Shown here piece after piece: positions 41,047-50,245 of a stretch of 64,000 bases of DNA (position 1 is the first letter of the stretch; each line of letters begins with the position of its first letter). Under the pieces are notes generated by a model that made no database searches, had not been told where the DNA came from, and worked only from the letters and a program-made list of their open reading frames with translations. The translations under genes and the position numbers were made by a program. The DNA comes from CAYRGQ01 sp964423925 (GTDB lineage: Bacteria; Bacteroidota; Bacteroidia; Sphingobacteriales; Sphingobacteriaceae). The stretch spans positions 186,001 to 250,000 of the forward strand of contig CAYRGQ010000002.1 of NCBI GenBank assembly GCA_964423925.1, given 5' to 3'.

Positions 41047-42276
41047 TCATGTCATAACCGTCACCCTCCTTCCTGAGATTTGAAACCTAACCGAACCTGT
41101 TAATTCTATAGTTTCCAACAGCTTATCGAACTGTTCAAATTTTGATATGGTACCCCCGAAATACGCGTCACCCAAATCACTCTCGTAAATCACCTCGATA
41201 TCATACCAACGCGCCAGTGTCCGCATCACATCCGTAATATGGGCATTCTCGAATGCGAAGTAGCCCTCCTTCCACGCTGCGGCAATCTTCGGATCGACTT
41301 GCGCTATCGTTATTCCCGACCCGTTGCTGGGAACACTGGCTTCATCTCCCGGCTCTAGCGTTTGGGCAGTGGCGGCGTCCGTTATGGCCGATACCCGTAC
41401 CATTCCTTCCAACAAGGTAGTTTTCTCGTGACCATCGTCTGGATACGCGTTAACGTTGAACTGCGTCCCTAATACTTCGACTTGCTGCTGGGGTGTCTGC
41501 ACGACAAAAGGTAGTTGCTTGTTTTGGCCGTTAGCGGTCAGCCTCGGTACTACCTCGAAATAAGCTTCGCCCACCAGCTGCACGACGCGCGACGTATCCG
41601 AAAAGCGGATCGGATAACTAAGCGACGAAGAGGCATTTAACCACACTTTCGTGCCATCGGGCAGTACCAACCGATACTCCCCGCCTCTGGGTGTTTGAAT
41701 ATGATTGTAAGCCCGTTCGTCACCGCCATGTTCTGCAACCGATTCGTACAGGATCTGTCCGTCATCGGTTTTGCTGATACGGATGCCCATCTCTTCCGCA
41801 ATCCGTCCTCCCTTCAAGTCATCGAGGGTTACCGTCCGCCCGTCCGCTAGCGTCAACGTCGCTTTGTCGCCACCAGGCTGAATCACCGCTGCCATGTCGC
41901 TAGTGGGCATGTCTTTCCCATCGGACTGAACACCCCATATGAAGAGCCAGACCGCCATGATCACCGCCGCTGCTGCTCCCGCACACCATCCATACAGGAC
42001 ACGCCTACGCCCCTGGGACAGGGTGCCTCTCGGAGGGTCGTTCTGCAAACGAGGATCTTGTAGAATACGGTGATAGTGCGATTCGTTGGGCATGCGCGGC
42101 TTCGAACGCACCGTAGCGTCAGCGGCCGCGCGCTCCATCGCGGAAAAAAGGGTATAATCTTCTAACTCGGCCACTAGCACAGCGAGTTCTTCGGACTCGT
42201 CCGAATCGATGCTTCCACTCATGTACCTCGTCAGTAAGTAGTGTAGTCTCGAGCGATCAGGTATGGGCCTATTCAT
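41047..42276 (-). CDS. FecR-family anti-sigma factor/regulator
   Basis: 409 residues from ATG 42276 (an adjacent TTG one codon upstream is less likely). The cytoplasmic N-terminal anti-sigma part (about 1-90; RSRLHYLLTRYMSGSID) precedes a single transmembrane helix (93-115). The periplasmic FecR domain follows (QTPRGGEYRLVLPDGTKVWLNASSSLSYP, VVQLVGEAYFEV), then the DUF4974 C-terminal domain (DVMRTLARWYDIEVIYE). It holds the ECF factor inactive until the SusC STN domain signals. It lies between the ECF gene and susC on the same strand, with gaps of about 100-120 bases. Confidence 0.95.
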   Translation of the reverse strand: MNRPIPDRSRLHYLLTRYMSGSIDSDESEELAVLVAELEDYTLFSAMERAAADATVRSKPRMPNESHYHRILQDPRLQNDPPRGTLSQGRRRVLYGWCAGAAAAVIMAVWLFIWGVQSDGKDMPTSDMAAVIQPGGDKATLTLADGRTVTLDDLKGGRIAEEMGIRISKTDDGQILYESVAEHGGDERAYNHIQTPRGGEYRLVLPDGTKVWLNASSSLSYPIRFSDTSRVVQLVGEAYFEVVPRLTANGQNKQLPFVVQTPQQQVEVLGTQFNVNAYPDDGHEKTTLLEGMVRVSAITDAATAQTLEPGDEASVPSNGSGITIAQVDPKIAAAWKEGYFAFENAHITDVMRTLARWYDIEVIYESDLGDAYFGGTISKFEQFDKLLETIELTGSVRFQISGRRVTVMT

Positions 42277-42377
42277 CAATACAGTATATAACGGGATTCG
42301 TATCCCTCAACATCAATCATATACTCGGACAAGGGAGGCAAAAGGACTAGTCTTGCTTGAAAGAAAAATGCAACTAC

Positions 42378-42965
42378 CTAGAAAACAAACGGATAAAATA
42401 CGAACGGAAATGACAATATGTGCTTTGTGAACTGAAGCCTTAGCGATTTTAACGCACACACCATATGATTGCGGACCGTATTGTGGGATATCTGTAAACG
42501 ATTGGCAATCTCCTCGTAGGACAACCCTTCGCGTCGGTTCATCTTGAACACGGCCTGCTGTTGGGGTGGCAGCCGATCAATACGTAAGTTGGCGAAGTTT
42601 TCCAGATCATCGTATATCACCGTTTCCGAAGTCTGGTTACACACCGCTGTCATCACTTGACTTAGATGTTCCGAAGCCCTAATTTCCAACATCTTGCTCC
42701 TGAAATGATCTACAGACATTCGCCTGGCTACTTTAAACGCCAAACCAATTAAATGAGCGGGGCTCTCTAGTGTGTGCCGACTCATCCATACGGCGATAAA
42801 AGCTTCCTGCACGATTTCTTCGGAAATGGATTCGTCTTTCACCCACCGATTAGCAAAACTGAAAAGCGGCGTATAAAGACGCTCGTACACCAGCCGAAAT
42901 GCGCGTTCTTCACCACGTTTTAAGCGATTGAGCAACCCAGTTTCAATATAGACGTCGAGTGACAT
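42378..42965 (-). CDS. ECF-type RNA polymerase sigma factor of the SusC/D locus
   Basis: 195 residues from ATG 42965; the open frame extends three codons to a TTG. Region 2 reads AFRLVYERLYTPLFSFANRWVKDESISEEIVQEAFIAVW, and region 4 reads LPPQQQAVFKMNRREGLSYEEIANRLQISHNTVRNHM with a helix-turn-helix. It is expected to activate the fecR-susC-susD operon when released by FecR. A primary-sigma-type promoter lies upstream, so the factor itself is made independently of its own activity. A hydrophobic C-terminal tail (HILSFPFVFYPFVF) is unusual. Confidence 0.94.
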   Translation of the reverse strand: MSLDVYIETGLLNRLKRGEERAFRLVYERLYTPLFSFANRWVKDESISEEIVQEAFIAVWMSRHTLESPAHLIGLAFKVARRMSVDHFRSKMLEIRASEHLSQVMTAVCNQTSETVIYDDLENFANLRIDRLPPQQQAVFKMNRREGLSYEEIANRLQISHNTVRNHMVCALKSLRLQFTKHILSFPFVFYPFVF

Positions 42966-43005
42966 GATGAGCAATGATGAAGGATCACAATTGGAATCGT
43001 CGTAC

Positions 43006-43036
43006 CAAACCTAAAGGAATTAAACGGTATTTCCAA
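43006..43036 (-). promoter_or_regulatory. promoter for the ECF sigma gene
   Basis: Minus strand: -33 TTG (43034-43036), 20-base spacer, -7 TAGGTTTG (43006-43013), all matching the Bacteroidota consensus. The leader to ATG 42965 is about 35 bases. Confidence 0.7.
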
Positions 43037-43175
43037 TATATATCCGTCTGTTTTGACCGCAAACATAGCCCTTCCTTGTTAACGCAAGATATCTTCTTTG
43101 TTAACCTTCCCTTAACGCTCCGAGAGGAGTTAAATCAAAAAAACACCCCATTAAAAAAAATCGTATCATTGTCCC

Positions 43176-44273
43176 ATGAGTCTGCTCCATCAGATCGCGC
43201 TAACCAAGATAACCGGCGTAGGCCCTATTGTAGCAAGGCACCTGCTTTCCGAGTTTGGGAATGTGGAAGGCGTTTTCGCCGCCTCTAGGAAAGCGTTATG
43301 CGCCCTGCCTTACGTGCGGGAATCCATCGCGGACGCCATCGTTAACAAAACCGCACTCTCGGAAGCAGGGACAGAATTGGAATTTGTCGAAAAGCACGGC
43401 ATCCGACCGCTCTTTTTTACTGAGAAGGACTATCCCAAACGCCTACGCAATTGTGCCGACGCACCCATGCTGCTCTATTACAAAGGGAACGCCGATCTAG
43501 ACAGCGCCCGGGTAGTCAGCATCGTGGGCACCCGAAATGCCACTGCCTACGGCCTGGCCATGTGCCAAGAGCTTGTCAAGGGGTTGAAACCACACAACAC
43601 ACTCGTCATCAGCGGACTGGCGCACGGAATCGACAGCTACGCCCATCGCGCGGCGCTTGCCCACGACATCCCAACCGTGGGCGTATTGGGACATGGTCTG
43701 GACCGCATTTATCCAGCTGCAAACCGCAATATGGCCGCACGCATGCTCGAGCAAGGGGGCTTGCTTACCGAATTTACGTCTGGGACGACCCCCGAACGGA
43801 CGAACTTCCCCATGCGCAACCGGATTATCGCAGGCTTAGCCGATGTCACCGTCGTCGTCGAAGCGGCCTTCAAAGGTGGCGCCCTCATCACCGCAGAAAT
43901 CGCGAACAGTTACAACCGCGATGTATGCGCATTCCCGGGCAATACACAGCAAGAGTTTTCGGCCGGATGCAACTACTTGATTAAAACGCACCGCGCCCAC
44001 CTCATCCAAGGCGTTGACGACTTGGCCTACTTAATGGACTGGACGGTAGACGAAGGCAATTCAGATACTGGCAAGCAACTGATCCTCCACGTATCCCTCG
44101 ACACCAACGAACAGCGCGTCTATGACGTCGTGCGCGAGGCAGGCTCGATTGCCATCGACGAGCTAATGGTTCAATTGCACTGGCCCCAGAGCAAATTAGC
44201 GATGACCTTGCTCCAGCTAGAAATCAAAGGCGCCATCGTCGCACTCCCCGGCAAGGTGTACAGGACGGTTTGA
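43176..44273 (+). CDS. dprA: DNA-processing protein DprA
   Basis: 365 residues. DprA loads RecA onto incoming single-stranded DNA in transformation. The N-terminal helix-hairpin-helix-like start is LTKITGVGPIVARHLLSEFG. The Rossmann-like core has SIVGTRNATAYGLAMCQ, ISGLAHGIDSYAHRAAL, VLGHGLDRIYPAANRNMA, FPMRNRIIAGLADVTVVVEA and GGALITAEIANSYNRDVCAFPG, all signature blocks. A C-terminal winged helix follows. A near-consensus -7 box, TATCATTG, ends four bases before the ATG. No other competence gene is in the window. Confidence 0.96.
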   Translation: MSLLHQIALTKITGVGPIVARHLLSEFGNVEGVFAASRKALCALPYVRESIADAIVNKTALSEAGTELEFVEKHGIRPLFFTEKDYPKRLRNCADAPMLLYYKGNADLDSARVVSIVGTRNATAYGLAMCQELVKGLKPHNTLVISGLAHGIDSYAHRAALAHDIPTVGVLGHGLDRIYPAANRNMAARMLEQGGLLTEFTSGTTPERTNFPMRNRIIAGLADVTVVVEAAFKGGALITAEIANSYNRDVCAFPGNTQQEFSAGCNYLIKTHRAHLIQGVDDLAYLMDWTVDEGNSDTGKQLILHVSLDTNEQRVYDVVREAGSIAIDELMVQLHWPQSKLAMTLLQLEIKGAIVALPGKVYRTV

Positions 44274-44298
44274 CGAGAGCCGCGCCCCTCCCACTATA

Positions 44299-44329
44299 TT
44301 GGTGGTGTAGCCTCAGTTTTGTACCTTTG
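44299..44329 (+). promoter_or_regulatory. promoter for purB
   Basis: -33 TTG (44299-44301), 20-base spacer, -7 TACCTTTG (44322-44329), all consensus. The leader to ATG 44349 is about 13 bases. Confidence 0.7.
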
Positions 44330-44348
44330 CGCTCAAACGTATTAAAAC

Positions 44349-45692
44349 ATGACTTTATCACCGCTCACGGCCGTTTCTCCCGTTGATGGCCGTTACCATA
44401 ATGCTACCAGCGAATTATCCGACTACTTTTCCGAATTCGCACTTATTAAATACCGCGTATTTGTCGAGATTGAATATTTCATCCGCCTGTGCGAAACAGG
44501 TATCACTCAGCTCAGCCATTTTGACGGGAGCCTAAACGACACCTTACGCTCTTGGCACCAAAACTTCGCTATTGCCGATGCGGAATGGATCAAGGCCAAA
44601 GAGAAGGAAACCAACCACGACGTCAAAGCCGTAGAGTATTTTATTAAGGACAAGTTCGAATCCCACGGATTGTCGGACTCTGTCGAGTTTATCCATTTTG
44701 GGCTGACCTCGCAAGACATTAATAATACCGCCATTCCGTATTCATGGAAGGAAGCGTTGGAAAAGGCCTATCTCCCGCAGTTGACGACCCTGGTGGAGGC
44801 ACTTCGGGATTTGGCTGATGAATGGGCAAATGTACCGATGCTTGCGCGCACGCACGGACAGCCGGCATCGCCTACTCGCCTTGGAAAGGAAATCCGCGTC
44901 TTCGTCGAGCGGCTCGAAAGCCAGATCGAGGCCCTGCAACGAGTTCCCTACGGCGCTAAATTTGGTGGTGCTACCGGCAATTTCAACGCTCACCATGTTG
45001 CCTATCCGGATATTGATTGGGTGGCCTTTGGCAATGCTTTTGTCAACGAAACGCTGGGCCTGCACCGTTCACAAACCACTACCCAAATTGAGCATTACGA
45101 CCACTTCGCCGCACATTGTGATGCGTTGAAGCGCATCAATACCATCTTGATCGATCTCTGTCGGGATATATGGACGTATATCTCCATGGACTACTTCAAG
45201 CAGAAGATTACCAAGGGGCAGATCGGTTCGTCGGCGATGCCGCACAAGGTCAATCCCATCGACTTTGAGAATGCCGAAGGCAACCTGGGTATCGCCAATG
45301 CGCTTTTTGAGCATTTGGCGGGCAAACTGCCCATCTCGCGTCTGCAGCGCGACCTCACCGATTCGACCGTATTGCGCAATATCGGCGTGCCCATGGCGCA
45401 TTCACTGATTGCGGTCAAATCGACACTTCGCGGCATAAATAAATTGATCCTCAATGAACCCGAATTATCCGCCGACCTAGAAAACAACTGGGCCGTTGTT
45501 GCGGAGGCCATTCAAACCATCCTGCGGCGCGAAGGGTATCCGAAGCCCTACGAAGCCCTGAAGGAACTGACGCGTACCAACACAACGGTGACGCAAGAAA
45601 CTATCGCAGCTTTTGTAGACGGGTTGAGCGTCAGCGAATCGGTCAAACGGGAATTGAAAGCCATCACACCCCGCAACTATACAGGTATCTAG
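44349..45692 (+). CDS. purB: adenylosuccinate lyase
   Basis: 447 residues. It cleaves adenylosuccinate to AMP and SAICAR to AICAR, releasing fumarate, in purine synthesis. The flexible signature loop reads SSAMPHKVNPIDFENAEGN with its catalytic serine. Conserved TSQDINNTAIPYSWK and TTLVEALRDLADEWANVPMLARTHGQPASPT, with the second catalytic His in RTHGQ, are present. It matches the E. coli-like (about 450-residue) class. It has its own promoter and is monocistronic as far as can be seen. Confidence 0.97.
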   Translation: MTLSPLTAVSPVDGRYHNATSELSDYFSEFALIKYRVFVEIEYFIRLCETGITQLSHFDGSLNDTLRSWHQNFAIADAEWIKAKEKETNHDVKAVEYFIKDKFESHGLSDSVEFIHFGLTSQDINNTAIPYSWKEALEKAYLPQLTTLVEALRDLADEWANVPMLARTHGQPASPTRLGKEIRVFVERLESQIEALQRVPYGAKFGGATGNFNAHHVAYPDIDWVAFGNAFVNETLGLHRSQTTTQIEHYDHFAAHCDALKRINTILIDLCRDIWTYISMDYFKQKITKGQIGSSAMPHKVNPIDFENAEGNLGIANALFEHLAGKLPISRLQRDLTDSTVLRNIGVPMAHSLIAVKSTLRGINKLILNEPELSADLENNWAVVAEAIQTILRREGYPKPYEALKELTRTNTTVTQETIAAFVDGLSVSESVKRELKAITPRNYTGI

Positions 45693-45741
45693 CCCTCACA
45701 GCTTTGACGATAGGCTGACGAAATGCGCATAAAATATTTAA

Positions 45742-45749
45742 TACCTTTG
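45742..45749 (+). promoter_or_regulatory. -7 box for the NifU-like gene, TACCTTTG
   Basis: An exact TAnnTTTG match 23 bases before the ATG. No well-spaced -33 TTG. Confidence 0.5.
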
Positions 45750-45772
45750 TAAAAAACCGAAAGACTACTGCT

Positions 45773-46327
45773 ATGGCTACCATCAACGTATATACAGAAC
45801 GGACACCAAACCCAGCGACCATGAAATTCTTGGTCAATAAGTTGCTGGTGAATGGCGCGCTGGACTATCCAACCCGCGAAAAGGCTCAGGAGTCGCCCTT
45901 TGCGCGCGAACTGTTTAAATTTAATTTCGTAGATGGCGTATTTTTCGCCAGCAACTTCGTCACCGTGACCAAAACCGCGGACGCCGAATGGGAAGACATC
46001 GAAGCCTTGCTCAAGGAATTTGTCAAGGGAGCAGTGGAGTCCGAGCTCAAGGTTCAAGAAGTGGCCACCGACGAGCATGTCGAGTTTGAAGGTTCGGAGA
46101 CAGAAATTCGCATCCAGCAGATCCTGCATGACTACGTGCGCCCCGCAGTTGAACAAGACGGCGGCGCCATCGATTACCGCTCGTTTGATAACGGGGTCGT
46201 CACGGTTGAACTTCGCGGTTCGTGTAGTGGCTGCCCTTCTTCGACCATCACGCTGAAAGCCGGAATTGAAGGCCTGCTCAAGCGCATGGTCCCCGAAGTG
46301 GAAGAAGTAGTCGCCGAAGCCCTGTAG
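45773..46327 (+). CDS. NifU-like iron-sulfur cluster scaffold/carrier
   Basis: 184 residues in two domains. The N-terminal Nfu-N domain (1-90) begins INVYTERTPNPATMKFLVNKLL. The C-terminal NifU domain (about 105-184) contains RPAVEQDGGAIDY and the cluster-binding CSGCPSS (C-x-x-C). Such Nfu proteins carry 4Fe-4S clusters to apoproteins. The next gene starts three bases after its stop codon, so they are cotranscribed. No SUF or ISC genes are adjacent. Confidence 0.94.
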   Translation: MATINVYTERTPNPATMKFLVNKLLVNGALDYPTREKAQESPFARELFKFNFVDGVFFASNFVTVTKTADAEWEDIEALLKEFVKGAVESELKVQEVATDEHVEFEGSETEIRIQQILHDYVRPAVEQDGGAIDYRSFDNGVVTVELRGSCSGCPSSTITLKAGIEGLLKRMVPEVEEVVAEAL

Positions 46328-46330
46328 CCC

Positions 46331-47053
46331 ATGCCGGCTCGCTTGCCCATACGCCGTCAACACCTCACCCGAGTCTTCGGAATCCGTTGGGCATGGCTAT
46401 GGCTTGTGCTAGCCGTTTCCTGTACGAATAGCAGCCAACAGCAAGGTTCGATTGCCGACTCCGGCTCGGTCACCGAGGCCGTAGTGGTGGACTCGACGGC
46501 AACGGGCAACATCCTCATTTTCGGAAACAGTCTCACCGCAGGGTATGGCCTTGACGCCATCGAAGAGTCCTTTCCTTCGATTTTGCAGCGGCGTATCGAC
46601 TCCCTCAACCTGCCATATCGGGTAATCAATGCCGGCCTGAGTGGCGAAACATCTGCGGCCGGCAACGAACGTATCGAATGGTTGCTCAATGAGCAAGTTT
46701 CGGTATTCGTGCTGGAGCTCGGCGCAAACGACGGGCTGCGTGGCATCCCCACCGAAGAAACTTACAAAAACCTACAAAGCATTATTGATAAGGTCGTTTC
46801 CGCTTATCCGGATGCCAAACTCGTTTTGGCCGGCATGCTGGTGCCTCCCAACATGGGCGAAGCCTATGCGCGCGACTTTGCCGCAGTGTTTCCTAAGCTG
46901 GCCGAAGTCAACAACATGACACTCATCCCCTTCTTGCTCGATGGGGTCGCGGGCAATGCTGCACTCAACCTGAACGACGGCATCCACCCCAATGCCGAAG
47001 GACAGCAGATCGTGGCCGACAACGTTTGGCAAGTACTCGAGCCCCTACTCTAG
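46331..47053 (+). CDS. SGNH/GDSL-type esterase lipoprotein (arylesterase-like)
   Basis: 240 residues. A lipoprotein signal ends in AVSC (Cys31). Block I reads FGNSLTAGYGLD, so the usual G-D-S-L is G-N-S-L, with the nucleophile serine kept. Block III is ELGANDGLRG (G-x-N-D) and block V is DGIHPNAEGQ (D-x-x-H). It resembles TesA/arylesterase proteins acting on lipid or aryl esters in the periplasm. It follows the NifU-like gene by three bases. The N terminus before the signal is unusually long (about 18 basic residues), so a later start is possible, but no ATG is present before the hydrophobic core. Confidence 0.85.
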   Translation: MPARLPIRRQHLTRVFGIRWAWLWLVLAVSCTNSSQQQGSIADSGSVTEAVVVDSTATGNILIFGNSLTAGYGLDAIEESFPSILQRRIDSLNLPYRVINAGLSGETSAAGNERIEWLLNEQVSVFVLELGANDGLRGIPTEETYKNLQSIIDKVVSAYPDAKLVLAGMLVPPNMGEAYARDFAAVFPKLAEVNNMTLIPFLLDGVAGNAALNLNDGIHPNAEGQQIVADNVWQVLEPLL

Positions 47054-47165
47054 GCATCCGGCGCGCATGATGCAGTAAATGGCTGTGTTTTGTGCCCCTT
47101 TCCCCTGTCAGATGTCAAATAAATAATTAACTTAGCGGGCATATTTTCAAGAATACCCTAAACAC

Positions 47166-48011
47166 ATGAGTTCAAACATCACAAACTTAGAAAAGACAGC
47201 CTCGCAGGTGCGGCGCGACATCGTACGTATGGTCCACGCCTGCCAATCGGGCCACCCGGGTGGATCCTTGGGTTGCGCGGACTATTTCGTAGCATTATAT
47301 TTCCATACACTGCAACGCAAGGAAGGGTTTTCCATTGACGGTATTGGCGAAGACTTGTTCTTCCTCTCCAATGGGCATATATCCCCCGTGTTCTACAGCG
47401 TATTGGCGCGCTCCGGCTATTTTGATGTGGCCGAGCTTCACACCTTCCGCAAAATCGATTCACGCCTGCAAGGCCATCCTACCACACACGAGGGATTGCC
47501 CGGTATTCGTATCGCCTCCGGTTCGTTGGGTCAAGGGCTTTCGGTAGCCATCGGTGCAGCGCTAGCCAAAAAACTCAATAAAGACGAGCACTTAGTTTAT
47601 GTCCTGATGGGCGACGGCGAGCAGCAGGAAGGCCAGATTTGGGAAGCCGCCATGTTTGCTCCGCATCACAAGGTAGATAACCTTATTGCGACCATTGATT
47701 ACAACGGGCAGCAAATCGACGGCGCCACGGAAAACGTACTTTCCCTGGGCGACCTGCGGGCTAAATGGGAAGCGTTCGGATGGGATGTCATGGAAATGAA
47801 CGGCAATGTGATGGCGGACGTAGTCGATGGCTTGGCCGAAGCCAAATCCCGTACCGGCAAAGGCAAACCGGTTATGATCTTGATGAAAACCGAAATGGGC
47901 AACGGCGTGGACTTCATGATGGGTACGCACAAGTGGCATGGCGTGGCACCCAATGACGAACAGCTTGCACAAGCGCTGGCACAATTGGAAGAGACACTGG
48001 GAGACTATTAA
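47166..48011 (+). CDS. transketolase, N-terminal (thiamine-binding) subunit
   Basis: 281 residues. It corresponds to the N-terminal third of transketolase: HPGGSLGCADYFVAL, the thiamine pyrophosphate region LMGDGEQQEGQIWEAAMFAPH, and the G-D-G-(27)-N motif end in ATIDYNG. The partner gene for the second half follows after 36 bases. The two proteins together transfer two-carbon units in the pentose phosphate pathway. Split transketolases are common in archaea and many Bacteroidota and Firmicutes. Full-length domain boundaries are kept, so this is a natural split, not a broken gene. Confidence 0.94.
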   Translation: MSSNITNLEKTASQVRRDIVRMVHACQSGHPGGSLGCADYFVALYFHTLQRKEGFSIDGIGEDLFFLSNGHISPVFYSVLARSGYFDVAELHTFRKIDSRLQGHPTTHEGLPGIRIASGSLGQGLSVAIGAALAKKLNKDEHLVYVLMGDGEQQEGQIWEAAMFAPHHKVDNLIATIDYNGQQIDGATENVLSLGDLRAKWEAFGWDVMEMNGNVMADVVDGLAEAKSRTGKGKPVMILMKTEMGNGVDFMMGTHKWHGVAPNDEQLAQALAQLEETLGDY

Positions 48012-48047
48012 TCAAATCATACCGACGTTCCTATCGAAGATAATAAC

Positions 48048-49007
48048 ATGAAAAAATACACTTATACAGATAAAAAAGATACGCGTTCTGGATTTGGCGC
48101 GGGCTTACTGGAAGCCGGCCAAAAGAACGAAAACGTAGTTGCGCTTTGTGCCGACCTTATTGGCTCGCTTAAGATGGACGCCTTCATCAAGGAATTTCCC
48201 GAGCGTTTTTTCCAAGTCGGCATTGCCGAGGCTAACATGATGGGCATCGCTGCAGGCTTGACGATCGGTGGCAAAATCCCGTACACGGGCACCTTCGCCA
48301 ACTTCTCTACCGGCCGGGTATACGACCAGATTCGCCAATCCATCGCCTATTCGGGCAAAAACGTGAAAATATGCGCCTCCCACGCCGGCATCACACTGGG
48401 CGAAGACGGTGCTACGCACCAGATCCTGGAAGACATCGGCTTGATGAAAATGTTGCCCGGGATGACGGTAATCAATCCGTGCGACTACAACCAAACCAAG
48501 GCAGCCACGATTGCGATTGCGGAGTACGATGGTCCGGTATACCTCCGTTTTGGACGGCCCGTGGTTCCGATCTTTACCGATGCCGACCAGAAGTTCGAAA
48601 TCGGCAAAGCGTGGATGGTAAACGAAGGTGCAGACGTTAGCATTTTCGCTACGGGTCACTTGGTGTGGGAAGCCATCCAAGCGGGCGAAAAACTAGCGGA
48701 ACTCGGAATCGATGCTGAGATCATCAACATCCATACGATCAAGCCCTTAGACGAAGAAGCTGTTCTGAAGTCGGTAGCCAAGACAGGTTGCGTCGTCACC
48801 GCTGAAGAACACAACCGCATTGGCGGTCTGGGCGACAGCATCGCGCAGGTATTGGCCAAGCACCACCCCGCACCACAGGAATACGTAGCCGTTGATGACA
48901 GCTTTGGCGAGAGTGGCAAGCCGGCAGACCTTATGAAAAAATATGGACTCTCGGCCGAGAATATCGTCGAAAAGGTGCAGCAGGTCATCAAACGGAAGAA
49001 CAAGTAA
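48048..49007 (+). CDS. transketolase, C-terminal subunit
   Basis: 319 residues. It contains the pyrimidine-binding domain (FFQVGIAEANMMGIAAGLTIGGKIPYTGTFANFS, with its catalytic Glu) and the C-terminal domain (DVSIFATGHLVWEAIQAGEKLAELGIDAEIINIHTIKPLD). It partners the upstream subunit as transketolase. 36 bases separate the two genes, and the ECF sigma gene follows after only 23 bases. That spacing could mean read-through into the next operon, but no terminator is visible. Confidence 0.94.
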   Translation: MKKYTYTDKKDTRSGFGAGLLEAGQKNENVVALCADLIGSLKMDAFIKEFPERFFQVGIAEANMMGIAAGLTIGGKIPYTGTFANFSTGRVYDQIRQSIAYSGKNVKICASHAGITLGEDGATHQILEDIGLMKMLPGMTVINPCDYNQTKAATIAIAEYDGPVYLRFGRPVVPIFTDADQKFEIGKAWMVNEGADVSIFATGHLVWEAIQAGEKLAELGIDAEIINIHTIKPLDEEAVLKSVAKTGCVVTAEEHNRIGGLGDSIAQVLAKHHPAPQEYVAVDDSFGESGKPADLMKKYGLSAENIVEKVQQVIKRKNK

Positions 49008-49030
49008 GCGGCACGAGCCGCAGCGGCAGC

Positions 49031-49576
49031 ATGGAAGATGCGCAAATCCTGACACTATTTGCCAACGAGAAGACACGAGAGGAAGCTTTCGCGTCGCTGC
49101 TGAAAAAATATCAGCAAAAAATCTATTGGCATATTCGCCGGCTCGTCATTGACCATGACGATGCCGACGATTTGGTGCAGGACGTATTCATTAAAGTCTG
49201 GAAAAACCTCGCGGGATTCCGCGAGGATGCCCAGCTTTATACTTGGATATACCGCATTGCCACCAACGAGTGCCTAACGTTTCTGCAACGCAAAAAACAG
49301 CGGCAAAACGTATCACTCGACGACGAAAGCTCGGCATATCTGGCCGACACCCTGGAGGATACAACCTACTTCAGCGGATCCGACGCTCAACTAAAGCTTC
49401 AACAGGCGTTGCTGACGCTACCTGAAAAGCAGCGCCTTGTCTTTAATATGAAATACTTCGATGACTTGAAGTATGACGAAATTTCAGAAATCGTGGGTAC
49501 CAGCGTGGGCGCGCTCAAAGCGTCGTACCATTTGGCGGTCAAAAAAATAGAACACTTTTTCAAGTCCAACGATTAA
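49031..49576 (+). CDS. ECF-type RNA polymerase sigma factor (second)
   Basis: 181 residues. Region 2 reads HIRRLVIDHDDADDLVQDVFIKVWKNLAGFRED, region 2.4 follows with YTWIYRIATNECLTFLQRKKQ, and region 4 reads LPEKQRLVFNMKYFDDLKYDEISEIVGTSVGALKASYH. It starts 23 bases after the transketolase gene. The two genes downstream encode a membrane protein with repeated PxGYF motifs and a small exported protein, which I take as an anti-sigma factor and a sensor. Confidence 0.94.
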   Translation: MEDAQILTLFANEKTREEAFASLLKKYQQKIYWHIRRLVIDHDDADDLVQDVFIKVWKNLAGFREDAQLYTWIYRIATNECLTFLQRKKQRQNVSLDDESSAYLADTLEDTTYFSGSDAQLKLQQALLTLPEKQRLVFNMKYFDDLKYDEISEIVGTSVGALKASYHLAVKKIEHFFKSND

Positions 49577-49610
49577 ACCTTTGCGTAACAATTACATCTA
49601 AAGTGTTACC

Positions 49611-50243
49611 ATGACGGATATAAACACCCATCGGAATGAACACCTCGGCGATCTGCCGGATAATCTACGTGGAAATCCCTATGTGGTACCGGACGGTTAC
49701 TTCGTGGATTTAGCACGACGTACCACCTTCCGCGCTCAGATGCGCCAAACGATGGAAGAATCAGCTGCCGTACCGGAGGGATATTTCGACCAGTTGCACA
49801 GCACTATTCTTGCGCGCACACGCTTAGAGGCCATCACGTCGAGTGCCACCGACACGGGCCTGTCTGTTCCTGCCGGCTATTTCGATGGCCTGGCCGAAAA
49901 GACGCTGGCTCGTGTACGCGACAGTCAGACCGCCGTATCCGAAGCGGAAACACCCGTCCGACGCATTGGCGCAGGCCGTTGGCTTCGCTATGTGGCTGCG
50001 TCCGTCACGTTGTTGGCAGCGGCTACTGCCGTGTACTTTGGCATTGGGACCGAAAGCCAAGAAGCTGCGGTGGCAAACAACTTAGAAACAGTCCCCGCCC
50101 AAGAAATCATCAGCTATCTCGAACTGTACGCGGAGTCGGATTACTTGCTCTATCAATCCACCGCTGACGTTGGGATGGATGATTGGTTAAACCAAGATTT
50201 TAGTGAGGCCGATATCGAAGCATACTTCAACAATACGTTATAG
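49611..50243 (+). CDS. predicted transmembrane anti-sigma factor with three PxGYF motifs
   Basis: 210 residues. The cytoplasmic N-terminal part has three copies of V-P-x-G-Y-F (26-31, 54-59, 86-91), each followed by a similar amphipathic helix (L-A or L-H). One transmembrane helix (about 124-144) and a short acidic C-terminal part (YLELYAESDYLLYQ, DDWLNQDFSEADIEAYF) follow. The motif repeats are directly visible. The placement between an ECF sigma gene and a small exported protein suggests an anti-sigma role, but no zinc-binding anti-sigma motif is present. I do not know a named family with certainty. Confidence 0.7.
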   Translation: MTDINTHRNEHLGDLPDNLRGNPYVVPDGYFVDLARRTTFRAQMRQTMEESAAVPEGYFDQLHSTILARTRLEAITSSATDTGLSVPAGYFDGLAEKTLARVRDSQTAVSEAETPVRRIGAGRWLRYVAASVTLLAAATAVYFGIGTESQEAAVANNLETVPAQEIISYLELYAESDYLLYQSTADVGMDDWLNQDFSEADIEAYFNNTL

Positions 50244-50245
50244 TG

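Noticed and set aside
47166..49007. Transketolase broken by a stop between the two genes
   Set aside because: The break falls at the domain boundary, each part has its own ATG, and split transketolases are common in such genomes.
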